NCBI GenBank assembly: GCA_024998565.1
Contig: JACOEM010000008.1
Coordinates: 62,001-126,000 of the forward strand
Direction: 5' to 3'
Source of the DNA: Nitrospira sp.
GTDB lineage: Bacteria; Nitrospirota; Nitrospiria; Nitrospirales; Nitrospiraceae
Length of the DNA stretch: 64,000 nucleotides
Below are positions 54,991 to 63,702 of this stretch, piece by piece (position 1 is the stretch's first letter; each line of letters starts with the position of its first letter). The notes under the pieces were generated by a model, which was not told where the DNA came from, ran no database searches, and saw only the letters and a program-made list of their open reading frames with translations. The position numbers and the translations under genes are program-made.

Positions 54991-55293
54991 TTACTTGCCC
55001 TTGGCCTTGCCCTTGTGGCTCGAGGCCTGTTCCGCATGCGCCAGGGACTCTTCCGCATGTTTGACGGCTTCCTTCGCATGCTCCAACGCTTCCTTCGCAT
55101 GCGGGTCGTTGCTCGCCTTGACCGACTCTTCCAGATGCTTGATCGCTTCCTTCTCGTGCTCCACGCCTTCCTTGGCGTGCTTGATCGTTTCCTTCACGTG
55201 CCCGCCGCCGTCGGCCAGCGCGTATCCCACCGGCGCAGTCGCCACCAGCGCGGACAGGGCGAACGCGAGCATACCTGAACGCAATACAGTCAT
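54991..55293 (-). CDS. smbP: SmbP-like small metal-binding protein
   Basis: 100 residues from ATG 55293, with AGGAGG seven bases upstream (an ATG at 55296 is also possible). After a signal peptide the mature protein is a helical bundle built of seven-residue units with regularly placed His, for example HVKETIKHAKEGVEHEKEAI and HAKEALEHAKEAVKHAEESL. The pattern is that of SmbP from Nitrosomonas, a periplasmic protein that binds several copper ions and other metals. A charged Lys-rich tail follows. It supports a nitrifier-type periplasm. A sigma70-type promoter candidate lies upstream. Confidence 0.87.
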   Translation of the reverse strand: MTVLRSGMLAFALSALVATAPVGYALADGGGHVKETIKHAKEGVEHEKEAIKHLEESVKASNDPHAKEALEHAKEAVKHAEESLAHAEQASSHKGKAKGK

Positions 55294-55341
55294 CATGATT
55301 CCTCCTGTGTGATAAGTGGATGTGGCACTCGATTGGGCGGC

Positions 55342-55370
55342 ATTGTACCGCATTTGTCGTGTCGTGTTCA
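55342..55370 (-). promoter_or_regulatory. Candidate promoter of the smbP-like gene
   Basis: On the minus strand TGAACA (55370-55365), a 17-base spacer and TACAAT (55347-55342). It lies about 50 bases before the start codon. Matches to the consensus are four and five of six. Confidence 0.4.
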
Positions 55371-55518
55371 GTAAGGAAAGAGGAGGCCGCACTGACCGTG
55401 AAGGCAACCCGGGACCGAGAAAAAGATGGTGGGAGAGGGAAGCGCATGGGCGTACGCTTCCCTCATCGGAGCTCACTGCGTGGTCAGCGCAGTCCAACCG
55501 TCGAGCCCCGTCCACCGA

Positions 55519-56046
55519 TCATCGAACGTCGGCGGGCGTCAGCCAGGGCAGTCGGCAGACACCGCACCGGCCACGATCCGCCGTGGCCTGCTGAGCGGGC
55601 GAATCCCAGCTCGCATACAACCATGATTCATACTGGCGCGTCCCCGCGCCATTCATCGTGAGACCGGCGCACTTCTCCATCGCAAACAGGGACGGCCTGA
55701 CCCGATAGGATCCGGGGCCTTCCGGATAGGGCTCGGACTCCACGACGAACGTGGTCCCCACGGGAAACGATTCATAGTCCGGCGTGAGCAGCGCCTTGGG
55801 GCAGACATAGAACCGGAGCCGTTTCCGCCCGCCGGGCGATTCCACCGCAGAGGTCACGCTCGGCCAATCCCGATACCCGAGCGGGATCAAGAGCGTGGCA
55901 GCGGGAGGCGCCGGGGACCAGCCCTCGCTGATATCGAGGGCGACCGCCAGCAATCGCACGACCGCCACGCTCAACCCCGCCCTTTCTTGAGCGCCCTGAG
56001 CCATCTCCGCACGACGCGGTGACGCCACCGCAGCACTAACCGGCAT
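55519..56046 (-). CDS. Cytochrome P460-like protein without a heme-attachment motif
   Basis: 175 residues from ATG 56046, with GGGAGG seven bases upstream. LIPLGYRDWPSVTSAV, RFYVCPKALL, FPVGTTFVVESEPYPEG and YESWLYASWD follow the order seen in cytochrome P460 proteins and in the neighbour at 57534-58085. Where that neighbour has CRACHAP, this one has CGVCRLPW: both cysteines remain but the heme-ligand His is Arg. It therefore probably cannot bind heme c in the usual way. The N-terminus looks like a weak export signal. Function is unknown. Confidence 0.7.
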   Translation of the reverse strand: MPVSAAVASPRRAEMAQGAQERAGLSVAVVRLLAVALDISEGWSPAPPAATLLIPLGYRDWPSVTSAVESPGGRKRLRFYVCPKALLTPDYESFPVGTTFVVESEPYPEGPGSYRVRPSLFAMEKCAGLTMNGAGTRQYESWLYASWDSPAQQATADRGRCGVCRLPWLTPADVR

Positions 56047-56075
56047 GGAGCACCTCCCTTCCTGTCGCCTTCTAC

Positions 56076-57230
56076 TTATCGCGTGAGTTCTCCGACCGCA
56101 GGCCCCTGGCGCATGGCCGCACCCTGCCGCACGACTCCCGGCTGAATCCGCGCCCGGATCGATGCGGCCCGCGCAGCGAATAATCCGGCTTCAACCGGCT
56201 GCCCGAGAGTATCGAGCACGTGCGCATACCGCTCCACCAACAGCCCGACGGTGGGATGATGCACACCCAGTTGCGCCTGTTGAATGACGAGCGCGCGCTG
56301 ATACAACAACTGCGCCTCCGTCCACAGTCCCTGCTCATCGGCGAGAAACGCCATATTGCCGACAATTGTGCCGGTCAAGGAGGCCTGGGGTCCGGATGTC
56401 CGTTCCGCAATGGCCAGTGCCTCATCGAAATATCGTTGCGCCGACGCGTAGAGTCCTTCAGCCTGGTAGAGGCAGGCGGCGTTATTCAAACTCATCGCCA
56501 CCGCCGGATGTTCATCGCCGAATCGCAGGCGGCGCATCTTCAGCGCACGCAGGTAGAACGGTTCCGCCCAGGCATAGAGCCCGCGCCCCTTATACAGAAC
56601 GGCAAGGTTGTTCAGCACGGGGCCCAGATCGGGGTGATCCGTGCCATGGGCTTCTTCCATGAGAATCAGGGCCAGGTGATACATCGATTCGGCCGCTGTC
56701 TCCCGTCCCTGCTTGCGGTACAGCTCGGCCAGGTTGTTCAGACTGATCGCCACATCGGGGTGCGCCGCGCCCAGGACCTTGCGCTCGATCGCCAGCACCC
56801 GTTCATACAGGGGCTCCGCGCGAGCCCAATCGCCTTCGGCATGGGCGATTTCCGCCAGGTTATTCAAGGCCGCCGCGACATCCTCATGTTCCGGTCCCAC
56901 GTGTTGTTCCCAGATGGCGAGCGCACGGGTGTACAGCGATTGTGCCTCCTGGAGACGGCCCTGGTCGTGATACAGCAATCCGAGATTGTTGGCTGCCGTG
57001 GCGACGCGAGGGTCGTCGGGACCGACCTGCTCAGCCTCGCGGAGGGCGCGCTGCAAGAGTTGCTCAGCCTCGGCATAGTGCGCCGCTTCCCTGGCCTTCA
57101 CACCGTCGGCGAACAACTGCTGCCAGGCATCGGGGCCGGCGGCCCGGCTCCCATCGACGCCGCACAAGGCCATACCGGCCACCAATGCCATGCGTAACCA
57201 GTACGGGGCTTTCTTCGTGCAATCAGCCAT
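56076..57230 (-). CDS. TPR-repeat protein, kinesin-light-chain type, secreted
   Basis: 384 residues from ATG 57230; GGGAG lies eight bases upstream. A signal-peptide-like N-terminus (LRMALVAGMALCGVDGSRAA) precedes seven to eight 42-residue repeats. Each reads like VATAANNLGLLYHDQGRLQE followed by AQSLYTRALAIWEQHVGPEH. Such repeats make a right-handed superhelix that holds partner proteins. It is 29 bases upstream of the P460-like gene and probably in one operon with it. The partner is unknown. Confidence 0.88.
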   Translation of the reverse strand: MADCTKKAPYWLRMALVAGMALCGVDGSRAAGPDAWQQLFADGVKAREAAHYAEAEQLLQRALREAEQVGPDDPRVATAANNLGLLYHDQGRLQEAQSLYTRALAIWEQHVGPEHEDVAAALNNLAEIAHAEGDWARAEPLYERVLAIERKVLGAAHPDVAISLNNLAELYRKQGRETAAESMYHLALILMEEAHGTDHPDLGPVLNNLAVLYKGRGLYAWAEPFYLRALKMRRLRFGDEHPAVAMSLNNAACLYQAEGLYASAQRYFDEALAIAERTSGPQASLTGTIVGNMAFLADEQGLWTEAQLLYQRALVIQQAQLGVHHPTVGLLVERYAHVLDTLGQPVEAGLFAARAASIRARIQPGVVRQGAAMRQGPAVGELTR

Positions 57231-57313
57231 GTGCGCCGCTCCCTCTGCCGACTCCGTCGATTCTCTGTTCCGCATCCCTCGTGTCCGGCCTCTCCGCACT
57301 AACAGCCCGGAAA

Positions 57314-57400
57314 GCCCCGAAGGGCCGGGGTGGAGGGGGAGGCCATCCCGCTCACCCCGGGAGGCAGATCCTGAAGAAGGGTGCACAACCCCAGGATCCG
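57314..57400. repeat. 87-bp repeat E, copy 1
   Basis: 87 bases that differ from copy 2 (58117-58203) at only three positions. It includes a GCCCCGAAGGGCCGGGG hairpin at one end and AGGATCC at the other. It lies 84 bases upstream of the TPR gene on the minus strand, in the gap before the P460 stop. Confidence 0.85.
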
Positions 57401-57533
57401 AGGGACCTGTGACTCAATCGGCCGATGGGCGGGGAGCGGCCAACCACCGCTCCCCCATGGGACTCCTGCGAGGAGGTAGGTCAAGACCCGCACACAGGCC
57501 CCATCTATTTCCCCCCGATCCGGCCGCATCCTG

Positions 57534-58085
57534 CTAGTGCGCCTTATGGCCCTGCGCGCAAAACTCGTCATACCGGTGCACGAAATCTTTCTGTGCGAGC
57601 GGAGCATGGCAAGCCCGGCATTTTGTAAAATCTTCGGCCAGCGCCTTGCCGTCAGGCCCATAGGCTCCGAACACCCAGGCCCCGTTTCTCAAATTGTCCG
57701 GGACGTCCTGTCCCCACCCCTCGTTCTTCTCCATGACGAACACCTTCAGCAGGTCGCTTTTCACCAGCTTTCCGTCCGCCCCCTTGGCCAAGGCCTCGCC
57801 TTCCGCTTTGGCCTTGTACAACTCCATGACCAGTTGGGTGCCCTGAGGAAACGCCGCGGTCGGACAGGCCCTGGCGCCGGCGGGGCTGACGAACAATTCC
57901 CGTACCTGCTTGGCATCTTCACGCTGTACCTCGCTCAAAAACTTCGGCCAGCTTTTATAGTCGGCCGGGAGCGCGATGTCGCCGTCCTTGGGGGCCGCCC
58001 CCGCTTCAGCAACCGTCGTCACGATCCCGCCGTTCCACGCTACCCCCATCACCACAATGAGGCTTAGTATCTCTCTGACCATCAT
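57534..58085 (-). CDS. Cytochrome P460 family protein
   Basis: 183 residues from ATG 58085, with AAGGAG six bases upstream. A signal peptide is followed by LPADYKSWPKFLSEVQ, FPQGTQLVMELYKAKAEG, NLRNGAWVFGAYGPDGKALA and the heme site CRACHAPLAQKDFVHRYDEF (CxxCH). P460-type cytochromes of ammonia oxidisers oxidise hydroxylamine or detoxify nitrogen oxides; the special lysine-heme cross-link cannot be judged by eye. The stop codon lies in CCTGCTAG, the same sequence that ends family A palindromes. Gene order links it with the TPR protein. Confidence 0.88.
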   Translation of the reverse strand: MMVREILSLIVVMGVAWNGGIVTTVAEAGAAPKDGDIALPADYKSWPKFLSEVQREDAKQVRELFVSPAGARACPTAAFPQGTQLVMELYKAKAEGEALAKGADGKLVKSDLLKVFVMEKNEGWGQDVPDNLRNGAWVFGAYGPDGKALAEDFTKCRACHAPLAQKDFVHRYDEFCAQGHKAH

Positions 58086-58116
58086 ATTCATCTCCTTCCT
58101 CTCAGTCTTGCCGTCG

Positions 58117-58203
58117 GCCCCGAGGGGCCGGGGTGAAGGGGGAGGCCATCCCACTCACCCCGGGAGGCAGATCCTGAAGAAGGGTGCACAACCCCAGGAT
58201 CCG
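58117..58203. repeat. 87-bp repeat E, copy 2
   Basis: Matches copy 1 (57314-57400) except for three substitutions. It contains the hairpin GGCCCCGAGGGGCC and lies between the HTH gene stop (58216) and the P460 start (58085), 32 bases from the P460 ATG. Confidence 0.85.
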
Positions 58204-58215
58204 TTTCCGACAGAC

Positions 58216-58464
58216 CTATCGTTTCATCGCCCTGCGCCCACCGAGCGGCACCGCCTTCAGGTGCGGCGTCGGTTCAAGTGGACGCGGATCCGTTCGATTG
58301 CCTTCCACCAGCGCCGTCACGGAGACACGAAAAATGCGGAGGCTGCCTCCACCGATCTTCGTGGCATTGAGCCGTCCTTCATCGATCCACCGGTAGATCG
58401 TCCACTTACTGACTTGGAGCAATTGCGCGGCCTCTTTCACACGCAACAGCGGCTGTTCCACCAT
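58216..58464 (-). CDS. Excisionase/MerR-like helix-turn-helix protein
   Basis: 82 residues from ATG 58464, with AAGGGG upstream. RVKEAAQLLQVSKWTIYRWI, DEGRLNATKIGGG and LRIFRVSVTALVEG are the winged helix-turn-helix of the excisionase family (HTH_17). Such proteins bind DNA as small regulators or recombination directionality factors. No integrase is nearby. It may regulate the P460/TPR genes that follow on the same strand. Confidence 0.85.
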   Translation of the reverse strand: MVEQPLLRVKEAAQLLQVSKWTIYRWIDEGRLNATKIGGGSLRIFRVSVTALVEGNRTDPRPLEPTPHLKAVPLGGRRAMKR

Positions 58465-58836
58465 CTCGCTTACCCCTTCAACACCTTGGCGGTGGATAGG
58501 AGCGGTCCGTGACCGCTCCTCCCCCGACTGCAGGAAGGGGCACGAGCCTCCCGCACAACCGGGTCCACCATTCAGGACCGATGCAAAACACATCGCGGTT
58601 CCGTCGTGGGAACCGGCAGCGGAGGTCACAGGAAACGCGCCTGCGCTGCCGGGTGGTCCGGGATCGGAGGGCAATCCCATCCTCGGACTCAACATGCTTG
58701 AGTGAAATAGCTCGGGCCGAACGCCCGGACAAGGCGGAGCACAGGACCGACAGGACTCCCGCCTGGCACTTGGCCTGAACGACGGGATCGAATTTCTCTG
58801 TGCGATGAATCGGTGGCGACGCGCGCCCCGCCCGAA
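58465..58836. other. Gap without a recognised gene
   Basis: 372 bases between the HTH gene and the DUF2946-like gene. The only clear element is a perfect hairpin at 58499-58519 (GGAGCGGTC, CGT, GACCGCTCC). Open frames here lack a codon pattern or Shine-Dalgarno. No repeat-family arms are seen. Confidence 0.6.
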
Positions 58837-59169
58837 CTATCCCCTCACGGGGATGGGCGGCGCACGGGCATGCAGGGACGAGGGATCCCCGGAAGTCAGA
58901 AGGAGCGGAGGGGCAATCAACGTGTGGGATTGAGCGACCCAGGCAGTCCCCACATCCCCCTGGGAAATCGGGCCGACATCCGATGTCGCCTGACAGGCCC
59001 AGGAGCAAAGGGTGGAATGGGATTCCGTGCCTGAATGCTGATGATGACTATCCGACGGGGTGGCATGGGCGAAAGAACAGCCCGGTGCCACGAGCGCCAA
59101 TACCACATACACCCAGACGATTCCGAGTGCGAGGCCGGCAACTGTGGTTTGTGAAGTCCGTCGGATCAT
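58837..59169 (-). CDS. Small exported Cys/His-rich protein (DUF2946-like)
   Basis: 110 residues. A signal-anchor (VAGLALGIVWVYVVLALVAP) is followed by a His-rich stretch (SDSHHQHSGTESHS) and a CSWACQ segment. This layout is typical of DUF2946-type proteins found with copper genes. It may bind metal in the periplasm. ATG 59169 has a weak GGTGAGAG upstream. It stands between the HTH protein and the ABC exporter genes. Confidence 0.7.
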   Translation of the reverse strand: MIRRTSQTTVAGLALGIVWVYVVLALVAPGCSFAHATPSDSHHQHSGTESHSTLCSWACQATSDVGPISQGDVGTAWVAQSHTLIAPPLLLTSGDPSSLHARAPPIPVRG

Positions 59170-59319
59170 GGTCTGATAGCTCTCACCTGCCGTATCAAAT
59201 ACGCCGTTCCGCAGAAGTTGTCTACCGACGGATGCTCACGCGTGCTACAAAATGTGAGCCCTTGTTCAAACACCTGTCGATCGAGGGTGAAATATTCAAG
59301 CGATGCCCGCCCTCCCGCA

Positions 59320-60492
59320 TCAGAGGGTGCGCTCACCCAGCGCCTGCACAATTTCGAGGCGAGAGGCCCGGGTGGCCGGAACGAGGCCGCCGACAATGCT
59401 CATGAGCATCGCAAACACGAGGGCGATCGCGATCATCTCGCCCGAGAGGTGAAAGCCGAAGACCAGTTCGGTGCCGGTGTCGAAGTTCATGGTGGAGATC
59501 GTCATAGACTGCAACCCCACCGCGGCGACGACTCCCAGCAAGCCCGCGATCGTGCCCAGCGCCATCGATTCCAGCAGAAACGCCTGCAGGATATCCATCC
59601 GCGTGAACCCGATGGTCCGCAGCGTGCCGATCTCGGTCGTCCGCTGCGCCACCGACGCCGACATCGTCATCGTCGCTCCGAGCACCGCGCCGACACTGAA
59701 AACCACGGTTAGAAACAGCCCCGTGACGCGAATCATTCTGGCGAGGCCTTCCGCCTTGCCTTCGTAATACTCCGGCTCGCGTTTCACCGAAAATTTAAAC
59801 CGTGGATCCCGCTCGATCCGGTCCTTGAACGCAGGCAGCATCGCAGGCTGCACCAACCGGAGGGTCAGAGACGAAAAGGTGGTGCGATGGAACGTCGCCA
59901 GGAATTGTTCCGCATCGCCCCAGACCTCGGAGTCGAATCCGCTGCCGCCGGCCTCGAACACCCCGACCACAGTCCAGGCCCGATTCCCGAAGTGCAACAC
60001 CCGATCGACGCGGGCGTCCGGAAACTGCCTGGCGATGGAGGCACCCACAACGATCTCGGTGGTGCCCGGCCTCCACAGTCGCCCCTGAATCAGGCGGATC
60101 GCCGGCCGCACCGCCAGCGCCTCGGGTGCCGTGCCCCGCAAGGTCACGCTGGTCAGACTGCCGCCCTGCCCCTTCCGCAGCGTCAATTGCAGTCCGACCT
60201 CAGCGACCGCCAGCGGCCGGCGATCCGCCGTCAGTCGAACCTCCGGCTGAGCTGCCACCGCGCGTATTTCCTCGCGGGACAGGCTGCTGCCGATTTCCGA
60301 GAGTGCGCCTTTGCGCAGAATGATCACGTTCTCCGGATCGCCCGTCTTCCCCAGTGTCCGCTCCAATCCATGGGCCAACATCAACACGGCCAACAACACG
60401 AACACCACCAGCCCCAAACCAACGACGGTCAACGCCGTCGTCACACGGCGAGCCCACAGATTTCTGAGGCTGTACAGACCCCACCGCACCAT
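59320..60492 (-). CDS. ABC transporter permease, FtsX/MacB type
   Basis: 390 residues from ATG 60492. One N-terminal helix (TTALTVVGLGLVVFVLLAVL), a large periplasmic domain and three C-terminal helices match FtsX-like permeases; RTTEIGTLRTIGFTRMDILQ is the cytoplasmic coupling loop. It is the second permease of a four-gene set with another permease, an ATPase and an adaptor. Such systems extract lipoproteins (Lol type) or drive MacAB-type export. The start lies 15 bases from the stop of the first permease. Confidence 0.9.
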   Translation of the reverse strand: MVRWGLYSLRNLWARRVTTALTVVGLGLVVFVLLAVLMLAHGLERTLGKTGDPENVIILRKGALSEIGSSLSREEIRAVAAQPEVRLTADRRPLAVAEVGLQLTLRKGQGGSLTSVTLRGTAPEALAVRPAIRLIQGRLWRPGTTEIVVGASIARQFPDARVDRVLHFGNRAWTVVGVFEAGGSGFDSEVWGDAEQFLATFHRTTFSSLTLRLVQPAMLPAFKDRIERDPRFKFSVKREPEYYEGKAEGLARMIRVTGLFLTVVFSVGAVLGATMTMSASVAQRTTEIGTLRTIGFTRMDILQAFLLESMALGTIAGLLGVVAAVGLQSMTISTMNFDTGTELVFGFHLSGEMIAIALVFAMLMSIVGGLVPATRASRLEIVQALGERTL

Positions 60493-60506
60493 TTCCTTAC
60501 CCCCGC

Positions 60507-61673
60507 CTATCCCGCATGCCGCAGCCCGTCCAACGTCGTCATCCGGATGAGACGGACCGCCGGCCAGATCGCCGCGCCCAAGGCCACCAGCACCATCATG
60601 CCCAGGCACAACCCCGCCGTCTCCAGCGACACCGCGTAGGCGGCCACGTACCCGTTCGATTGGGTCATCTGCGCGTAGAGCCGCGACGCGGGGACGAGCA
60701 GGCCCAATCCCAGGGCCCCGCCGCAGAGCGCCAGCAGCAACGACTCGCCCAACACCAGGACGCAAAAATGCCGCGGCTGAAATCCCAGCGTCTTGATCAC
60801 GGCATATTCCCTGGTCCGTTCCCGGACCGCCATGGCCAGCGCGTTCAGCAGGACCAGGAGCGCGATCCCGTTGATGACTGCGGACACCGCTTCCAGGCCG
60901 TACAGCAGTGCGCTCGACCGCTCGACCCACCCGGCAATGAACGCCTGCTCCAGTTCCGTGCGTGTCTCGGCAAACGAGTTCGCAAACAGCGCATCGATCG
61001 CCAGGGCCACTGCCCGGGGATTACTCCCTTCGTTCACATCGATCGCGTACCACGACACCTGATCGGCGCGGTCGGGCTGGGTCGTCTTCACCTGTTCATT
61101 GAGATAGTCCCACTGCAGAAACAATTCCTGATCCGACCAGATCATGAGGTTGCTGCTGCGGTAAATGCCGCGCACGATCACTTCCCATTGCCCGGGATAG
61201 CTGGTCCCGGTCAGCGGAATGACATCGCCGAGTTTCCATCCGTACCGCTCGGCCAGGGACAGGCCGACGATGCACCCGCGGCGATCCTGCACAAAGGCCA
61301 GACGCTCCCCCTCGGAGAGCAGAATTTCCGGATATGTGGTCAGCAATGTCGCCGCCGGCTCGGCGAAGGAGGCCAACGGCTGCTTGGAATCCTTGTAGAT
61401 CCCGCCGAACTCGACGCCATAGTGCACGGACCGCACCCCCGGCAGCACCGCCATGCGATCTCTGTATGCCAACGGAAGCGGCAAGGCCCCCGACATCGCA
61501 TGGACCGTGATCAGCCGGTTCTTGCTGGCCGCTTTTGCCGCTCCCTGCCATTCGTCGAGCGTCAGACGGATGAGGCCGAACGCCAGCACGACCATGGCGA
61601 GCCCCCAGACCGTCAAGGCCAGCCGGACCGGGCGGCGCAGCGTATTGCGGAGCACGAGCCGGCCGAGCGTCAT
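60507..61673 (-). CDS. ABC transporter permease, FtsX/MacB type
   Basis: 388 residues. A helix ([20 protein letters not shown]), a periplasmic domain and three C-terminal helices, including [20 protein letters not shown] as the coupling loop. It pairs with the downstream permease; the two are not near-identical, so the complex is probably a heterodimer. The start overlaps the stop of the ATPase gene (ATGA). Confidence 0.9.
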   Translation of the reverse strand: MTLGRLVLRNTLRRPVRLALTVWGLAMVVLAFGLIRLTLDEWQGAAKAASKNRLITVHAMSGALPLPLAYRDRMAVLPGVRSVHYGVEFGGIYKDSKQPLASFAEPAATLLTTYPEILLSEGERLAFVQDRRGCIVGLSLAERYGWKLGDVIPLTGTSYPGQWEVIVRGIYRSSNLMIWSDQELFLQWDYLNEQVKTTQPDRADQVSWYAIDVNEGSNPRAVALAIDALFANSFAETRTELEQAFIAGWVERSSALLYGLEAVSAVINGIALLVLLNALAMAVRERTREYAVIKTLGFQPRHFCVLVLGESLLLALCGGALGLGLLVPASRLYAQMTQSNGYVAAYAVSLETAGLCLGMMVLVALGAAIWPAVRLIRMTTLDGLRHAG

Positions 61674-62353
61674 GGCGGAGATTCCAGGACGCCCTTTTCC
61701 AGATGACGAATCATCTGCGCACGCTCGGCGGCGCGGGGATCGTGCGTGACCATCACGATGGTTTTGCCCAGTTCCCGATTCAATCGACCGAACAGGGTCA
61801 GAATATCCTCGGCGGATTCACGATCGAGATTGCCCGTCGGCTCGTCCGCCAGAATCATGGTGGGGTCGCTGACGATGGCGCGGGCAAGACCGACGCGTTG
61901 CTCCTGCCCGCCCGAAAGCTGGCGCGGATAATGGTCCATCCGCTCCCCCAGGCCCACAAGCCGCAAGGCCGTCTTCACATGCTCCCTCCGTTCCTGCCGC
62001 GACAGATGTGTCAGCAGGAGCGGCAGTTCTACATTCTCCGAGGCGGTGAGCACCGGAATGAGATTGTACGATTGGAACACGTAGCCGATGTGCCGCGCCC
62101 GCCATCGCGCCATGTCGCCTTCCGAAAGATCGTCGAGTCGTGTGCCGGCCACGACGACCGACCCGCTGGTCGGCCGATCGATCCCCGCCATCACATTGAG
62201 CAAAGTACTTTTCCCGGACCCCGAGGGCCCCATGATGGCGAGGAACGTTCCCGCGGGAATCGTGAAGGAGAGATCGCGCAACACGGACACGTCCGTGCCT
62301 GCCCGCGAATAGGTTTTCGAGATCCGTTGGAGCGTAACGACGGGATCGTACAC
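61670..62353 (-). CDS. ABC transporter ATPase, LolD/MacB type
   Basis: 227 residues from a GTG start with TAAGG upstream. Walker [10 protein letters not shown]-loop YVFQSYNL, signature [14 protein letters not shown], Walker [12 protein letters not shown] and the switch His in VTHDPR are all intact. It energises the two FtsX-type permeases encoded downstream. The family serves envelope export rather than nutrient uptake. Confidence 0.94.
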   Translation of the reverse strand: MYDPVVTLQRISKTYSRAGTDVSVLRDLSFTIPAGTFLAIMGPSGSGKSTLLNVMAGIDRPTSGSVVVAGTRLDDLSEGDMARWRARHIGYVFQSYNLIPVLTASENVELPLLLTHLSRQERREHVKTALRLVGLGERMDHYPRQLSGGQEQRVGLARAIVSDPTMILADEPTGNLDRESAEDILTLFGRLNRELGKTIVMVTHDPRAAERAQMIRHLEKGVLESPP

Positions 62354-62362
62354 GGTGCAGCC

Positions 62363-63637
62363 TTACAATGTCCGCCGCCGGATGGTCACCGAGGCACCGG
62401 TCCGCAGATCGGCGGGCGGCGCCACGACGACCTCATCGGCCTGAGTCAACAGGCCGTGAACGGCTTGTATCGGCCCCGACGTCGAGACGGCCTCCACCAC
62501 GCGTTCCGTCACCACCGCGTCTTTGACGACGAATACGATCTGACGGCCATCGCGACTCACGACGGCCGTCGGGGGAACGCCCCAGGATTCTCTGTCCTCC
62601 TCGACCGATCCGGGCTTCGGCCCGAACGTCACTTTTGCGCTGAGTTCGGCGCGGACCCGTTCATCCAATTCGAGGAATCGCACCCGCGTCAGAATCGTCG
62701 CCTTGGCCCGATCGGCAATGGGCATCACCTGGACCACTTCGCCGCGATACCGGTGTCCCGGAACGGAATCCAACTGAATCTCGGCGGACTGCCCGGCCTG
62801 GACGCGGTGGATCATGGCTTCCGACACCTCGGCATCGACCATCACGGACGCGGGATCGACGATGGTGACGACGGAGCCGCCGGAACGGACCGACGCGGTC
62901 ATCGGAGAGACGACTTCGCCCAGTTCCGCCAGTTTCTTCACGACAATCCCGTCGAAGGGCGCGCGGATGTTCGTATTTTCAAGCTGAACCTCGGCCGCTT
63001 TCCGTTCTGCGTCCGCCGCCATCACGGACGCTTCGGCCGATCGGACCGCTGCGGCCGCGCGCCGGACTCGCGCCCCGGCGATATCGTATTCCGATTTGGT
63101 GATGAACGATTTCTCCAACAGCATCTTCACCCGTTCGAAGTGGAGCGTGGCGTCTTCCAGTTCCGGCTTCGCCGCACCCAGCTGCGCCCGCGCCACGTTG
63201 AGCTTCGCCACCATCTGCTGCAACAGCGCATCGATATCCGAATGTTCGAGCCGCGCAATGATCTGGCCTTCCTTCACCGGGTCGCCGACCTTGACCCCGA
63301 GATACTCCAGCCGGCCCGTGCCTTTGGAAGCGATCAACGCCTGGCGCTGCGCGACGACGTAGCCTGTGGCGGCGAGCCCTGAGACGCCGCCTGCCGGCAT
63401 GCGCACCACCGGGGTCACCTCCACCGTGTCACCGGAGCCGGTGAGGCCTGATTTCCAGGCCAGAAACGCGCCGCCCGTCACCAGGATCAGCAGCAGGAGC
63501 CACAGCCACCACCGGCCCCGCCCGGTGCGCCGGGGCAGATGCGGTTCAGTTCGCCGGATGGCCAACCCGTCCAAGTCCGCGTCATGAATACTGGGCGTCC
63601 TCGGTTCCGGTTGTTCTATCGTCGGGTGTGCAGACAC
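62363..63637 (-). CDS. Periplasmic adaptor (MacA/HlyD type) of the ABC exporter
   Basis: 424 residues from GTG 63637 with GGAGG four bases upstream. A cytoplasmic N-terminus is followed by one helix (WWLWLLLLILVTGGAFLAW) and the adaptor domains: GRLEYLGVKVGDPVKEGQII, a helical hairpin and NIRAPFDGIVVKKLAELGEV. It presumably links the FtsX-type permeases to an outer-membrane channel, as MacA does for MacB. Nine bases separate it from the ATPase gene. The substrate is unknown; the metal-handling setting is a hint only. Confidence 0.92.
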   Translation of the reverse strand: MSAHPTIEQPEPRTPSIHDADLDGLAIRRTEPHLPRRTGRGRWWLWLLLLILVTGGAFLAWKSGLTGSGDTVEVTPVVRMPAGGVSGLAATGYVVAQRQALIASKGTGRLEYLGVKVGDPVKEGQIIARLEHSDIDALLQQMVAKLNVARAQLGAAKPELEDATLHFERVKMLLEKSFITKSEYDIAGARVRRAAAAVRSAEASVMAADAERKAAEVQLENTNIRAPFDGIVVKKLAELGEVVSPMTASVRSGGSVVTIVDPASVMVDAEVSEAMIHRVQAGQSAEIQLDSVPGHRYRGEVVQVMPIADRAKATILTRVRFLELDERVRAELSAKVTFGPKPGSVEEDRESWGVPPTAVVSRDGRQIVFVVKDAVVTERVVEAVSTSGPIQAVHGLLTQADEVVVAPPADLRTGASVTIRRRTL

Positions 63638-63702
63638 AAGACCTCCATTATCAGGCGGCTGAGAGTCTACCGCAGAGAAACGTCACTCCGCACACGCCCC
63701 CT

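Noticed and set aside
58478-59008. Minus-strand open frame across the 58465-58836 gap
   Set aside because: Cys/Arg-rich low-quality translation that overlaps the DUF2946-like gene; no signal for translation.
61703-63382. A 559-codon plus-strand open frame over the ABC ATPase and adaptor genes
   Set aside because: Antisense shadow of two genes with complete motifs on the other strand.
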